From NCBI GenBank assembly GCA_902561765.1, contig CACEQR010000010.1:1-36976 (forward strand): 36,976 bases of DNA. The letters run 5' to 3'. This DNA comes from an uncultured Pelagibacteraceae bacterium. Lineage in GTDB: Bacteria; Pseudomonadota; Alphaproteobacteria; Pelagibacterales; Pelagibacteraceae. Position numbers and translations under genes: made by a program. This document shows, piece after piece, positions 1 through 8,741 of this stretch. Positions within the stretch are counted from its first letter, which is position 1. Every line of letters starts with the position of its first letter. The notes below the pieces were generated by a model. The model saw only the letters and a list, made by a program, of their open reading frames with translations, searched no databases and was not told where the DNA came from.

Positions 1-255
1 GGACCTATTGAGAGATTTAAATATATGATTAAATCAGATTCTTACTCAATGCTTTTAAATCACAAAAGTTATGAAATTCTTGAAGTTTATAAATCCAAAG
101 GAATTTCTACTTTTGAAGTGACCATTTTGGACAAAGATAAAAAGTATTACAAATTTAAATGGCAAGTTGAAAAATACGAAGTTGATGGGTTTTTGAAAAA
201 TTGTTGGCTAACAACTGCAGTCTCCCAACCTATGCCCATGGGCTCATCTATTTAA
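1..255 (+). CDS. DUF4864-like protein, C-terminal part (5' end outside window)
   Basis: The reading frame is open from base 1 (reads GPIERFKYMIKSDSY) and ends at TAA 253-255, so the gene starts before the window; an internal Met at 25 is not a convincing start. The visible 84 residues have alternating beta-strand character, a run EILEVYKSKGISTFEVTILD, and end in a W-L-T-T-A-V segment. This resembles the C-terminal half of DUF4864 proteins, small alphaproteobacterial proteins of unknown function, often exported. The match is from memory of the family pattern, not a search. The stop overlaps the start of the next gene by one base, so the two are probably cotranscribed. Confidence 0.55.
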   Translation, partial: GPIERFKYMIKSDSYSMLLNHKSYEILEVYKSKGISTFEVTILDKDKKYYKFKWQVEKYEVDGFLKNCWLTTAVSQPMPMGSSI

Positions 256-470
256 TGAAAAAACCAAGTTTTCCTATCCGAATTGCAATATTAATGGCTA
301 TACTTTGTATCCCACCAATTGGAGCAACGCAAATTGGATGGTATTATTTTGGACAAGAGATGGGAGTAAATTTTGGTATGATTGCGGGTGTCTTCAGTGT
401 AATTACCGCAGCTTATCTGATGTATCAAATGGGATGGAGAGATGATGATGATGACGATTATGACTATTAG
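255..470 (+). CDS. Small two-helix membrane protein with acidic C-terminal tail
   Basis: This 71-residue protein of unknown function starts at the ATG sharing base 255 with the upstream stop; an upstream in-frame ATG at 201 lies wholly inside the previous gene and is less likely. Two hydrophobic stretches (about residues 9-28 and 35-53) look like transmembrane helices, joined by a short loop. The last residues, after MGWR, are an Asp run ending in YDY, so the tail would carry a strong negative charge. I recognise no named family. It precedes the methylamine-oxidation operon by about 40 bases and might be cotranscribed with it, but nothing links their functions. Confidence 0.6.
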   Translation: MKKPSFPIRIAILMAILCIPPIGATQIGWYYFGQEMGVNFGMIAGVFSVITAAYLMYQMGWRDDDDDDYDY

Positions 471-513
471 AATTATGTTTTGTTTGTAAGAAAAATTAGG
501 TAAAAAACTCTTG

Positions 514-2853
514 ATGAAATCAAAAGCAAAAGTTGTAGTAGTAGGTGGTGGCGTTGTTGGAGTGAGTGCACTTTATCATTTAGCAAAAAAAGGCTGGAAT
601 GATGTTGTGTTGGTTGAAAGAAAAGAATTAACCTCAGGCTCTACATGGCATGCCGCAGGACTTCTTCCATTGTTTAATATGAGTTACTCAGTGGGACAAC
701 TTCACAAGTATGCAGTCAATTTATATAAAAGTTTAGAGGAGGAAACTGGAAAAAATGTTGGATTCAGTGTTGTCTCAAATATTAGATTGGCAAGCAATAA
801 AGATAGGATGGACGAATACCATCAGTATGCAGGAGTTGCTAAAACAATTGGAGTAGATGTAAAATTTCTAACTCCAGATCAAGTTAAAGAAATCTGGCCA
901 CTATGTCATACAGATGATTTAGTTGGAGCAATACAACATCCAGAAGACGGATATATTCAACCTGCAGATTTAACCCAAGCACTAGCTACTGGTGCACGAA
1001 ATAGAGGTGCAGAGATTTATAGAAATACTACAGTTCTTGCAATGAAACAAAATAAGGAAGGTTGGATAGTTGAGACAGATAAAGGGTCAATAGAATGTGA
1101 ACATGTTATTTCTTGTTCTGGAAATTTTGCAAGACAAACTGGTAAAATGGTAGGTTTAGATATTCCAGTTATACCTGTCGAACACCAATATATTGTAACA
1201 GAACCACACCCTGAAATTCAAAAAAGAAAAAAAGATGGCCTGCCTGAGATGGGAGTTTTAAGAGACAGTGATAGCAGGTGGTATATGAGAGAAGAGGCAG
1301 GTGGATTAATTTTAGGACCCTACGAAGACGGGGCTCCAGCATGTTATGTTGACGGTCCTTCTAAAGAATCTGAATACGAATTATTTCAAGAAGATCTTGA
1401 TAGACTTGCACCACATATTGAAGGTGCAATACATAGAGTTCCTGCTTTTGGAGAAGTAGGAGTAAAAAAAGTTTATAATGGAGCAATATGTTATACACCT
1501 GATGGAAACCCTATTGTTGGACCAGCATGGGGTTTAAAAAACTTTTGGATAAACGAAGGTCACAGTTTTGGAATTACAGCTGCAGGCGGAGCAGGTTGGC
1601 AATTAGCAGAGTGGATAGTAGATGGTGAACCCACAATAGATATGTTAGGTGTAGAGCCAAGAAGATATGGTGATTATTGTTCAAAATCTTATTTAAAAGA
1701 GAAGAATGAGGAAGCATATAGCCATGTATTTATTACACATTTTCCAGATGAAGAAAGACCTGCCGCGAGACCATTAAGAACAGCTCCATGTTATGACAGG
1801 ATGAAAAATCTTGGGGCAGTTTTCGGTCAAAAGTTTGGATGGGAGCGACCGAATTTTTTTGCAACTGATGGGATGGAACAAAAAGATGATTGGTCTTTTA
1901 GAAGATCCAATTGGTTCAAAGCTATAGAGAAAGAATGTAAGAACGTTAAGGAAAATGTTGGTTTATTAGATATGACAGCATTTGCAAAATGTAGAATAAA
2001 AGGCCCTGGAGCAGAGGAATTTCTAGATAAATTGGTAGCAAATAAATTGCCAAAAAAAATAGGTAGAATAAATTTATGTCATGCACTGAATACTAAGGGC
2101 GGTGTCCATTCAGAATTTACAATAATGCGTGAGTCAGAAAATAGTTTTTATTTGGTATCTGCAGGAGCATTTCAAAGACTAGATCATGATTGGATATTGG
2201 GATGGATGCCGAAAGATGGTTCTGTTCAATTTGAAAATTTTAAATGGTTGAGCGCAAAACAAGTAGATGTGGGCTTTGCTCCAGTAAATGCAATGAGAGT
2301 AAATTTTGTAGGAGAGTTAGGTTGGGAACTACATCATCCTATTGAATATCAAAACCATATTTTTGATAAGTTAATGGATGCAGGACAAGATTTAGGTTTA
2401 AAACCATACGGTATAAGAGCGATGAATAGTTTAAGAGTTGAAAAATCTTATAAATTGGTTGGAACTGAATTATCTATTGAATATTCACCATATGAAAGCG
2501 GTCTAGATAGATTTGTGCATCCAAATAAAGGAAGTTTTATTGGTTTAGAGGCTCTAAATAAATGGAGAGAAAAGGGGTTTAATAATAAACTTGTTACTTT
2601 AGAAGTTCACGAAACTAGCGATGCTGATGTGCTTGGAAATAACCCTATTTATGAAAATGGTAGTGTTGTTGGTAGAGCTACAGGGGGTGACTTTGGTTTT
2701 AGACTAGGAAAATCTATCGCACTTGGAATGGTTAAGCCAGAGCTAGCTAATATTGGACAAAAACTAAAGATTGATATACTGGGTAAGATGCATGAGGCAA
2801 CTATTTTAGAAGAAAGTCCTTATGATGCAGAAAATAAATTATTAAGAGCATAA
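514..2853 (+). CDS. Dimethylglycine/sarcosine dehydrogenase-like flavoprotein (first copy)
   Basis: A 779-residue four-domain enzyme of the DMGDH/sarcosine dehydrogenase family. It should demethylate an N-methylated glycine (dimethylglycine or sarcosine), passing electrons to ETF and the one-carbon unit to tetrahydrofolate. The N-terminus has a Rossmann FAD motif GGGVVG at 11-16 and acidic E35; STWHAAG at 43-49 contains H46, the residue that covalently binds FAD in DMGDH. A central FAO domain is followed, from about residue 400, by a GcvT-like folate domain ([20 protein letters not shown]). Length matches the family (about 780-860). I chose ATG 514; a TTG three bases upstream would add one Met and sits nearer an AGG at 498-500. 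Its stop overlaps etfB by one base, tying it to its electron acceptor. Dimethylglycine versus sarcosine cannot be decided from sequence. Confidence 0.88.
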   Translation: MKSKAKVVVVGGGVVGVSALYHLAKKGWNDVVLVERKELTSGSTWHAAGLLPLFNMSYSVGQLHKYAVNLYKSLEEETGKNVGFSVVSNIRLASNKDRMDEYHQYAGVAKTIGVDVKFLTPDQVKEIWPLCHTDDLVGAIQHPEDGYIQPADLTQALATGARNRGAEIYRNTTVLAMKQNKEGWIVETDKGSIECEHVISCSGNFARQTGKMVGLDIPVIPVEHQYIVTEPHPEIQKRKKDGLPEMGVLRDSDSRWYMREEAGGLILGPYEDGAPACYVDGPSKESEYELFQEDLDRLAPHIEGAIHRVPAFGEVGVKKVYNGAICYTPDGNPIVGPAWGLKNFWINEGHSFGITAAGGAGWQLAEWIVDGEPTIDMLGVEPRRYGDYCSKSYLKEKNEEAYSHVFITHFPDEERPAARPLRTAPCYDRMKNLGAVFGQKFGWERPNFFATDGMEQKDDWSFRRSNWFKAIEKECKNVKENVGLLDMTAFAKCRIKGPGAEEFLDKLVANKLPKKIGRINLCHALNTKGGVHSEFTIMRESENSFYLVSAGAFQRLDHDWILGWMPKDGSVQFENFKWLSAKQVDVGFAPVNAMRVNFVGELGWELHHPIEYQNHIFDKLMDAGQDLGLKPYGIRAMNSLRVEKSYKLVGTELSIEYSPYESGLDRFVHPNKGSFIGLEALNKWREKGFNNKLVTLEVHETSDADVLGNNPIYENGSVVGRATGGDFGFRLGKSIALGMVKPELANIGQKLKIDILGKMHEATILEESPYDAENKLLRA

Positions 2854-3602
2854 TGAAAATTTTAGTCGCTGTAAAAAGAGTTATTGATTATAACGTTCAG
2901 ATAAGAGTTAAAGAGGATGGCAGTGGAGTTGTTACTGATAATGTAAAAATGTCAACTAACCCGCCAGACGATAATGCAATTGAGGAAGCTGTAAAAATTA
3001 AGGAAGCAGGAAAAGCTTCAGAAATAGTAGCAGTAACAGTTGGAGAAGAAAAAGCTCAAGAGACTGTTAGAAAAGCCCTAGCAGTTGGTGCAGATAGAGG
3101 AATTCATGTAAAAGTTGATAGTGCGCTAGAACCTCTTGCGGTTTCTAAAATTCTTAAAAAGATAGTTGAAAAAGAAAATCCTGATTTAGTTTTTATGGGT
3201 AAACAAGCAATTGATGATGACTGTAACCAAACTGGTCAAATGTTAGCAGCACATTTAAATTGGCCACAAGCAACTTTTGCTTCAAAAATTGAAGTAAAAG
3301 AAAAATCATTAGAAGTAACTAGAGAAGTAGATGAGGGCTTAGAAACTATAGAGGTTAATACACCTGCAATTGTAACATGTGACTTAAGATTAAATGAGCC
3401 AAGATATGCATCACTACCAAATATTATGAAAGCCAAGAAAAAACCAATTGAACAAATTAGTGCGTCAGATCTTGGGGTTGATACTAGTTCTAGAATCGAA
3501 CATATTAAAATTGAAGAACCTCCAAAAAGAAAAGCTGGAATTAAAGTAGCTAGTGTTGAGGAGTTGGTGCAAAAATTAAAAAATGAGGCTAAAGTAATTT
3601 AA
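2853..3602 (+). CDS. etfB: Electron transfer flavoprotein subunit beta
   Basis: A 249-residue protein with the EtfB/FixA fold: [14 protein letters not shown] start, a conserved [11 protein letters not shown] segment near residues 36-46, the [20 protein letters not shown] region, and the signature [20 protein letters not shown] around 178-197 that binds AMP and contacts the dehydrogenase. With EtfA it forms the soluble heterodimer that takes electrons from flavin dehydrogenases and delivers them to ETF-ubiquinone oxidoreductase. It overlaps the upstream DMGDH-like gene by one base and etfA by one base, so translation is probably coupled. Length is normal for the family. The position directly behind the dehydrogenase suggests this ETF pair serves at least that enzyme. 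Confidence 0.95.
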   Translation: MKILVAVKRVIDYNVQIRVKEDGSGVVTDNVKMSTNPPDDNAIEEAVKIKEAGKASEIVAVTVGEEKAQETVRKALAVGADRGIHVKVDSALEPLAVSKILKKIVEKENPDLVFMGKQAIDDDCNQTGQMLAAHLNWPQATFASKIEVKEKSLEVTREVDEGLETIEVNTPAIVTCDLRLNEPRYASLPNIMKAKKKPIEQISASDLGVDTSSRIEHIKIEEPPKRKAGIKVASVEELVQKLKNEAKVI

Positions 3603-4555
3603 TGTCAGTTTTATTAATAGCAGAGCATAATAACAAAGAATTAAAATCATTTACACTAAATGCAATAACAGCCGCATCTCAAATAGACCAAGACTTACAT
3701 GTATTACTGATGGGTCACAATGCAGATAATGTTGCAAAATCATTATCTGAAGTACCGCTGGTAAAAAAGGTTCTTCATATGGATAATGAAATTTATGAAA
3801 ACTATATTGCAGAAAATTATACCTCAGGAATATTAAAACATGCCGAAAAATATTCTCATATAGTTTGTTCAGCAAATACCTTTGGAAAAAATCTCATGCC
3901 TAGAATTGCAGCATTGTTAGATATCTCTCAAGTGAGCGATATAATAAAAGTAATTGCTCCAGATACATTTTTAAGACCAATTTATGCTGGTAATGCATTT
4001 GCTACAGTGAAAAGTAATGACAACAAAAAATGTATAACAATACGACCAACCTCATTTGAAGCTGCTGAAACTACAGGTGGGACAGCAGAGATTGAGAAAG
4101 TGGATGCAGCAGAAAAAAATGAAAATACAAAATTTGTAAGCCGAGAAGAAATTAAATCAGATAGACCTGAATTAGGAACTGCTAGAATTGTTATTTCTGG
4201 GGGAAGAGGATTACAAAGTGGTGAAAATTTTAAATTAATTACAGATGTTGCGGACAAACTAAATGCCGCAATAGGCGCTTCAAGAGCTGCAGTTGATGCA
4301 GGTTATATTACAAACGAACATCAAGTTGGACAAACAGGAAAAGTTGTTGTTCCTGATTTATATATAGCTGTTGGAATATCTGGGGCTATCCAGCATTTAG
4401 CTGGCATGAAAGAGAGTAAAGTTATTGTGGCTATTAACAAAGATGGTGAGGCACCAATTTTTAGTGTCGCAGATTATGGTTTAGAAGCAGATTTATTCGA
4501 AGCGCTTCCTCAATTCTTAGAGGAATTGAACAAATTAAACACTATACAAAAATAA
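3602..4555 (+). CDS. etfA: Electron transfer flavoprotein subunit alpha
   Basis: A 317-residue EtfA/FixB protein. The C-terminal FAD domain is clear: [10 protein letters not shown] at 200-209, SRAAVDAG at 227-234, QVGQTGK at 241-247, [13 protein letters not shown] at 253-265 and [10 protein letters not shown] at 278-287, the last two being the family signature. It partners EtfB and carries the FAD that shuttles electrons to ETF-QO. Translation probably reinitiates from etfB through the one-base TAATG overlap at 3602. Spacing to the next gene (ETF-QO) is 21 bases with no terminator, so the electron chain is one transcription unit. Confidence 0.95.
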   Translation: MSVLLIAEHNNKELKSFTLNAITAASQIDQDLHVLLMGHNADNVAKSLSEVPLVKKVLHMDNEIYENYIAENYTSGILKHAEKYSHIVCSANTFGKNLMPRIAALLDISQVSDIIKVIAPDTFLRPIYAGNAFATVKSNDNKKCITIRPTSFEAAETTGGTAEIEKVDAAEKNENTKFVSREEIKSDRPELGTARIVISGGRGLQSGENFKLITDVADKLNAAIGASRAAVDAGYITNEHQVGQTGKVVVPDLYIAVGISGAIQHLAGMKESKVIVAINKDGEAPIFSVADYGLEADLFEALPQFLEELNKLNTIQK

Positions 4556-4576
4556 CAAATACTGTAAAAAATTAGC

Positions 4577-6196
4577 ATGTCCAGAGAAGTGATGGAATAC
4601 GATGTAGTAATCGTAGGTGGCGGACCATCAGGACTTTCAACTGCAATAAAACTTAAGCAGTTGAATCCAGATATAAATGTCTGCCTTTTAGAAAAAGCAT
4701 CTGAAATTGGTGCACATATTTTATCAGGGAACGTGTTTGAAACACGAGCTTTAGACGAACTATTGCCCAATTGGAAAGATCTAAATGCACCAATTAAAAC
4801 AAAAGTTACTAAAGAAAAATTTTTATTTTTAGGAAAGACAAAAAAAATTAGTTGGCCAACTTGGTTATTACCCAAAGTTCAACAAAATCATAATAACTAT
4901 ATAATTAGTCTTGCTAATTTATGTAGATGGTTAGCAGAGCAAGCTGAAAATTTAGGTGTTGAAATATTTCCAGGGTTTCCTGCAAGTGAGGTTTTATACA
5001 ATGAAGATGGTTCTGTGAAAGGTATTGCAACTCAAGATATGGGTTTAGATAAAGATGGAAATAAAAAAGATAGCTATGAACCTGGAATGGAGCTCCATGG
5101 AAAGGTAACAGTTTTCGCGGAAGGCTGTAGGGGTCATTTAGGAAAAGAATTAATCAAAAAATTTGAATTAGATAAAGGAAAAGATCCACAACAATATGGA
5201 ATTGGTTTCAAAGAAATTTGGGAATTAAAAGAGGAAAAACATGAAGAAGGTTTAGTAATGCATACAGCAGGCTGGCCTCTAGATAATAATACTTATGGAG
5301 GAAGCTTTGTTTATCATGCTGAAAATAAACAGATTTTTTTAGGTTATGTCATAGGGCTTGATTATAAAAATCCATATCTATCACCTTTTGATGAATTTCA
5401 AAGATTTAAAACTCATCCTGCAATCAAATCAATGTTGGAAGGTGGTAAAAGAATATCATACGGAGCAAGAGCACTTATAGAGGGAGGTTTTCAAAGTCTA
5501 CCTAGGATGTTTATGCCAGGTGCGTTATTAGTTGGTTGTGATGCTGGCACATTAAATATGCCAAAAATTAAAGGATCACATACTGCTATGAAAAGTGGAA
5601 TGATTGCAGCGGAAACTATTATTGATCACATAAAATCAAGCAAAGAATTATCTAATTATGAGGAAAAATTTAAAAAAAGTTGGGTTTATAAAGAGTTATA
5701 TGAGGCTAGAAATGTTAAACCTAGCTTTAGTTGGGGTTTAATTCTTGGAATAATATTTACAGGGATTGATCAAATTTTGTTTAAAGGAAGATTGCCATTT
5801 ACACTTAAACATAAACATGCTGATCACGAAACTTTAAAACCAGCAAGTGAAATGCCAAAAATAGATTATCCAAAACCCGATAATGTTATTACATTTGATA
5901 AAACTAGTTCAGTTTATCTAACGGGAACTAATCATGCTGAAAATCAACCAGTACATCTTCAACTTAAAGACAAAGATTTACCAATAAAATATACTCTAGG
6001 TAAATACGATGAGCCTGCACAAAGATACTGTCCAGTTGGAGTTTATGAAATTCAAAAAGAAAATGATGTTGAGAAATTTGTGATTAATTCTCAAAATTGT
6101 ATTCATTGTAAAACTTGCGATATAAAAGAGCCATCACAAAATATTACCTGGGTCACGCCAGAAGGTGGGGGTGGACCTAAGTATGGAAATATGTAA
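4577..6196 (+). CDS. Electron transfer flavoprotein-ubiquinone oxidoreductase
   Basis: A 539-residue membrane-associated iron-sulfur flavoprotein that reoxidises ETF and reduces ubiquinone. The FAD motif VVIVGGGPSGLSTA is at residues 10-23, HILSGNVFE and a conserved GGFQSLPR stretch mark the substrate and quinone domains, and the 4Fe-4S ligands are C485 and the cluster C508-x2-C511-x2-C514. The ending TPEGGGGPKYGNM is typical of this family. A hydrophobic segment near SFSWGLILGIIFTGI probably dips into the membrane. Last gene of the DMGDH-etfB-etfA-ETF-QO operon; its stop abuts the stop of the convergent DUF2237 gene with no spacer, so there is no room for a dedicated terminator. Confidence 0.95.
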   Translation: MSREVMEYDVVIVGGGPSGLSTAIKLKQLNPDINVCLLEKASEIGAHILSGNVFETRALDELLPNWKDLNAPIKTKVTKEKFLFLGKTKKISWPTWLLPKVQQNHNNYIISLANLCRWLAEQAENLGVEIFPGFPASEVLYNEDGSVKGIATQDMGLDKDGNKKDSYEPGMELHGKVTVFAEGCRGHLGKELIKKFELDKGKDPQQYGIGFKEIWELKEEKHEEGLVMHTAGWPLDNNTYGGSFVYHAENKQIFLGYVIGLDYKNPYLSPFDEFQRFKTHPAIKSMLEGGKRISYGARALIEGGFQSLPRMFMPGALLVGCDAGTLNMPKIKGSHTAMKSGMIAAETIIDHIKSSKELSNYEEKFKKSWVYKELYEARNVKPSFSWGLILGIIFTGIDQILFKGRLPFTLKHKHADHETLKPASEMPKIDYPKPDNVITFDKTSSVYLTGTNHAENQPVHLQLKDKDLPIKYTLGKYDEPAQRYCPVGVYEIQKENDVEKFVINSQNCIHCKTCDIKEPSQNITWVTPEGGGGPKYGNM

Positions 6197-6571
6197 TTAA
6201 GAAAGATCTATTGCAAATTTTTTTAAAGTTTCAATTGGTACCAACTTTAAAGTATTAACGTGGGTTTTTTTCAAATATATAGAACATCCAATTCCCGCCT
6301 CTAAAGCTCTTGCAACCCAACTGGCACATACACACCAGTTATCTCCATCTACCAATCCAGGAAAACCAAATTCAGGGTGAGGTGTTATTAAATCGTTACC
6401 AGCCTCTTTGCACCATTCCAAAAATTCATCATTAACTTTTACGCAAACTGTGTGTAAACCTCGATCGTTTTCATCTGTGTTACAACAACCGTCTCTGAAC
6501 CAACCGGTTAATGGATTTTTAGAACATTCTTCAAGATCTTCTCCAAGAACATTTTTTTGAGCCTCACTCAT
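6197..6571 (-). CDS. DUF2237 family protein
   Basis: A 124-residue protein with the hallmarks of DUF2237: NVLGEDLEECSKNPLTGWFRDGCCNT at the N-terminus, H-T-V-C-V-K, a central GNDLITPHPEFGFPGL, and DNWCVCASWVARA near the middle. Seven cysteines are scattered along it, several in family-conserved positions. The family has no established function; in many proteobacteria it is a short stand-alone cytosolic protein. The gene overlaps the stop of hisI by one base and is translated after it. It ends exactly where the convergent ETF-QO gene ends. Confidence 0.85.
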   Translation of the reverse strand: MSEAQKNVLGEDLEECSKNPLTGWFRDGCCNTDENDRGLHTVCVKVNDEFLEWCKEAGNDLITPHPEFGFPGLVDGDNWCVCASWVARALEAGIGCSIYLKKTHVNTLKLVPIETLKKFAIDLS

Positions 6572-7038
6572 TAAATTTTAGTGGGATTAGGTTGTCCCTT
6601 ATAAACAACTTCTGGATCAAATTTTTTCTTTTCTTCTTCAAATTTCATTTCTACTTTACGTCCATTTTCAATTTTTCCTGTAGGTACTGATCGATAAAAA
6701 CATGATCTGTAACCAACATGGCAACTTGCACCATCACCAATATCTACAGTTATCCAAACTGCATCTTGATCATCGTCAATTCTTATTTCTTTTACTTTTT
6801 GAGTAAAGCCGCTAGTTTTTCCTTTATGCCAAATTTCTTTTCTAGACCTGCTCCAGTAGTGAGCTTCTTTTGTTTCTATTGTTAATTTTAAAGCTTCAAC
6901 ATTCATATAACCGTGCATTAGAATCTCTTTAGTTTCTGCACATGTTGTAATTACAGGGATTAAGCCATCATTATCGAATTTTGGAGATAAAAGGTTACCT
7001 TCCTCTATATCAGCGACATTTTCTCTTTTTTTAAACAT
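6571..7038 (-). CDS. hisI: Phosphoribosyl-AMP cyclohydrolase
   Basis: A 155-residue HisI, the third step of histidine synthesis, opening the adenine ring of phosphoribosyl-AMP. Family motifs are present: MHGYMNVEALKLTI near 41-54, HYWSRSRKEIWHKGKTSG at 60-77, the acidic metal site DDDQD at 88-92, and SCHVGYRSCFYR at 105-116 with zinc-ligand cysteines C106 and C113. The usual motif is D-C-D-x-D, whose Cys is also a zinc ligand; here it reads D-D-D-Q-D, so that ligand is Asp. It is a stand-alone HisI, not fused to HisE and not in a his operon in this window. It leads a two-gene minus-strand unit with DUF2237 and diverges from folE across 79 bases. Confidence 0.93.
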   Translation of the reverse strand: MFKKRENVADIEEGNLLSPKFDNDGLIPVITTCAETKEILMHGYMNVEALKLTIETKEAHYWSRSRKEIWHKGKTSGFTQKVKEIRIDDDQDAVWITVDIGDGASCHVGYRSCFYRSVPTGKIENGRKVEMKFEEEKKKFDPEVVYKGQPNPTKI

Positions 7039-7117
7039 ATATAAATCGCATTATCTAACATATTAAAGAAAATATTAAATATTTTAAATTTAAGAATTTA
7101 CTGTATAAAAAGGCGTT

Positions 7118-7726
7118 ATGAAATTAGTAAAAGACACAGACAATAAAAATTTAGAGACTAAACAAGTTTCAGATAAAGAGGCTGAAGAGGCTTTGATTAA
7201 GATATTAACTTGGATTGGTGAGGATCCAAATAGAGAAGGTTTGTTAGAAACACCAAAGAGAGTAATAAAAGCTTATAAGGAATTTTTTAGTGGATACAAA
7301 GAGGATGCTAATAAAGTTTTAGAAAAAACTTTTGGTGACGTTGAAGGATACAATGACATGGTAATTCAAAAGAATATTTCTGTACAAAGTCATTGCGAAC
7401 ATCATATGGTTCCAATATTAGGTATGGCACACGTCGCATACATACCAAAAGAAAGAGTTGTCGGACTAAGTAAGCTAGCAAGAGTTGTCGATGTATTTGC
7501 AAAAAGGTTGCAAACACAGGAAAGATTAACACTACAAATTGCTAAATCAATTATGACTGCTCTTGATGCTAAAGGTGTTGCAGTAACAATTGATGCAGCT
7601 CATCAATGTATGACTACCAGGGGGATTAAAAAAGAAAGAGCATCTACAGTTACTAATTACTTTTTAGGTCAATTTAAGGACGATCTTTCTATTCAGAATA
7701 GATACTTACGATTTATTAAAGAATAG
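7118..7726 (+). CDS. folE: GTP cyclohydrolase I
   Basis: A 202-residue FolE, which converts GTP to dihydroneopterin triphosphate, the entry to folate synthesis. Motifs: SHCEHHMVP at 91-99, zinc ligands C93 and H96 with C164 in QCMTTRGIKK, the VGLSKLARVVDVFAKRLQTQERLT block at 115-138, and the ETPKRVIKAYKEFF segment near 44-57. Length fits the type IA family. A TATAAA at 7104-7109 sits only nine bases before the ATG, so the transcript may have a very short leader; this is weak evidence. Folate supply is relevant to the two folate-dependent DMGDH-like enzymes in the window, but the gene is 13 bases from acuI and probably cotranscribed with it. Confidence 0.95.
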   Translation: MKLVKDTDNKNLETKQVSDKEAEEALIKILTWIGEDPNREGLLETPKRVIKAYKEFFSGYKEDANKVLEKTFGDVEGYNDMVIQKNISVQSHCEHHMVPILGMAHVAYIPKERVVGLSKLARVVDVFAKRLQTQERLTLQIAKSIMTALDAKGVAVTIDAAHQCMTTRGIKKERASTVTNYFLGQFKDDLSIQNRYLRFIKE

Positions 7727-7739
7727 AGTATAATTACAC

Positions 7740-8741
7740 ATGTCTGATACTTTCAAAGCCTTGGTTATTAACCAAGAGGGAGAAAAGTTCACTAGAGCAG
7801 TTAGTGATTTAAATTTGGATTTTCTAAAAGACGGTGATGTCTTGGTAAAGGTAGATTACTCTGATTTAAATTATAAAGATGCTTTAATTTTAAAAAATGG
7901 TGCAAAGTTAGTTAAAGAGTTTCCAAGAATTCCTGGGATTGACTTTTCTGGATCAGTTAGCGAGAGTAAATCAAATGAATTTAAAGTTGGAGATGAAGTA
8001 ATTCTTACTGGTTGTAGAGTTGGTGAATTATTTCATGGTGGATTTTCACAATACGCAAGAGTGAAAGCAGAACATCTGATAAAAAGACCATCAAATCTAA
8101 AAAGCAAACATGCAATGATGATGGGTACTGCTGGCTTAACAGCAATGCTATGTGCCTTTGCAGTAAAAGCTAAAGAAGAGTTATTTTTACAAAGCAAAGT
8201 TAACGATGTACTTGTAACTGGATCTACAGGGGGTGTTGGAATGGTTGCAGTAATGGTATTATCTAAAATGGGTTGTAATGTAACTGCATTGACAGGTAAA
8301 CCAGATAAAGCAGAATATTTGAGGGAATTAGGTGCGAAAAACGTTATAGATCGTAAAGAATTTGAGGGTGAAGCTGGTTTGATTGGAAAAGGTACATGGG
8401 ATGGCGTAGTTGATACTGTTGGTGGTAATATTTTAGCAAATGCAATCTCTCAAACAAGACTAAAAGGAATTGTAGCAATTTGTGGAAATGCAAGTAGCAA
8501 TAAATTAAATACTTCTGTTGTGCCTTTTTTTCTAAGAGCAGTTAAACTATGGGGTATAGACTCAGTAAATATTAGCAACAAAAGAAAAGAATTTATTTGG
8601 AGCGAAGTTCCTAAATATGTAGATTTCGATATATTAGAAAAATCAATCAAAACTGTAGGTTTGGAGGAACTCTTAAATGTTTTTCCTGAGATGCTCGAAG
8701 GAAAATTAAAAAATAGAATACTTATAGATGTTAATAAATAA
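7740..8741 (+). CDS. acuI: AcuI/YhdH-type NADPH-dependent acryloyl-CoA reductase
   Basis: A 333-residue zinc-free medium-chain reductase of the YhdH/AcuI group. AcuI reduces acryloyl-CoA to propionyl-CoA, which matters for organisms degrading DMSP through acrylate or making acryloyl-CoA from 3-hydroxypropionate. Visible motifs are YSDLNYKDALILKNG at about 40-54, RIPGIDFSGSV, GDEVILTGCRVGELFHGGFSQYARV, the catalytic-site GTAGLTAMLC, and a nucleotide-binding VLVTGSTGGVGMVAV. Those patterns separate it from generic quinone reductases. It lies 13 bases after folE and overlaps the LysR gene by one base. The exact substrate is family-based inference. Confidence 0.85.
   Translation: MSDTFKALVINQEGEKFTRAVSDLNLDFLKDGDVLVKVDYSDLNYKDALILKNGAKLVKEFPRIPGIDFSGSVSESKSNEFKVGDEVILTGCRVGELFHGGFSQYARVKAEHLIKRPSNLKSKHAMMMGTAGLTAMLCAFAVKAKEELFLQSKVNDVLVTGSTGGVGMVAVMVLSKMGCNVTALTGKPDKAEYLRELGAKNVIDRKEFEGEAGLIGKGTWDGVVDTVGGNILANAISQTRLKGIVAICGNASSNKLNTSVVPFFLRAVKLWGIDSVNISNKRKEFIWSEVPKYVDFDILEKSIKTVGLEELLNVFPEMLEGKLKNRILIDVNK

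Noticed and set aside
4510..4875. 121-residue minus-strand ORF across the start of the ETF-QO gene
   Set aside because: Lies opposite the conserved FAD motif of a certain gene; composition looks like antisense of coding sequence.
7102..7109. Promoter or leaderless start of folE at TGTATAAA
   Set aside because: No matching -35 at proper spacing and the AT content makes TATAAA common; mentioned only in the gene entry.
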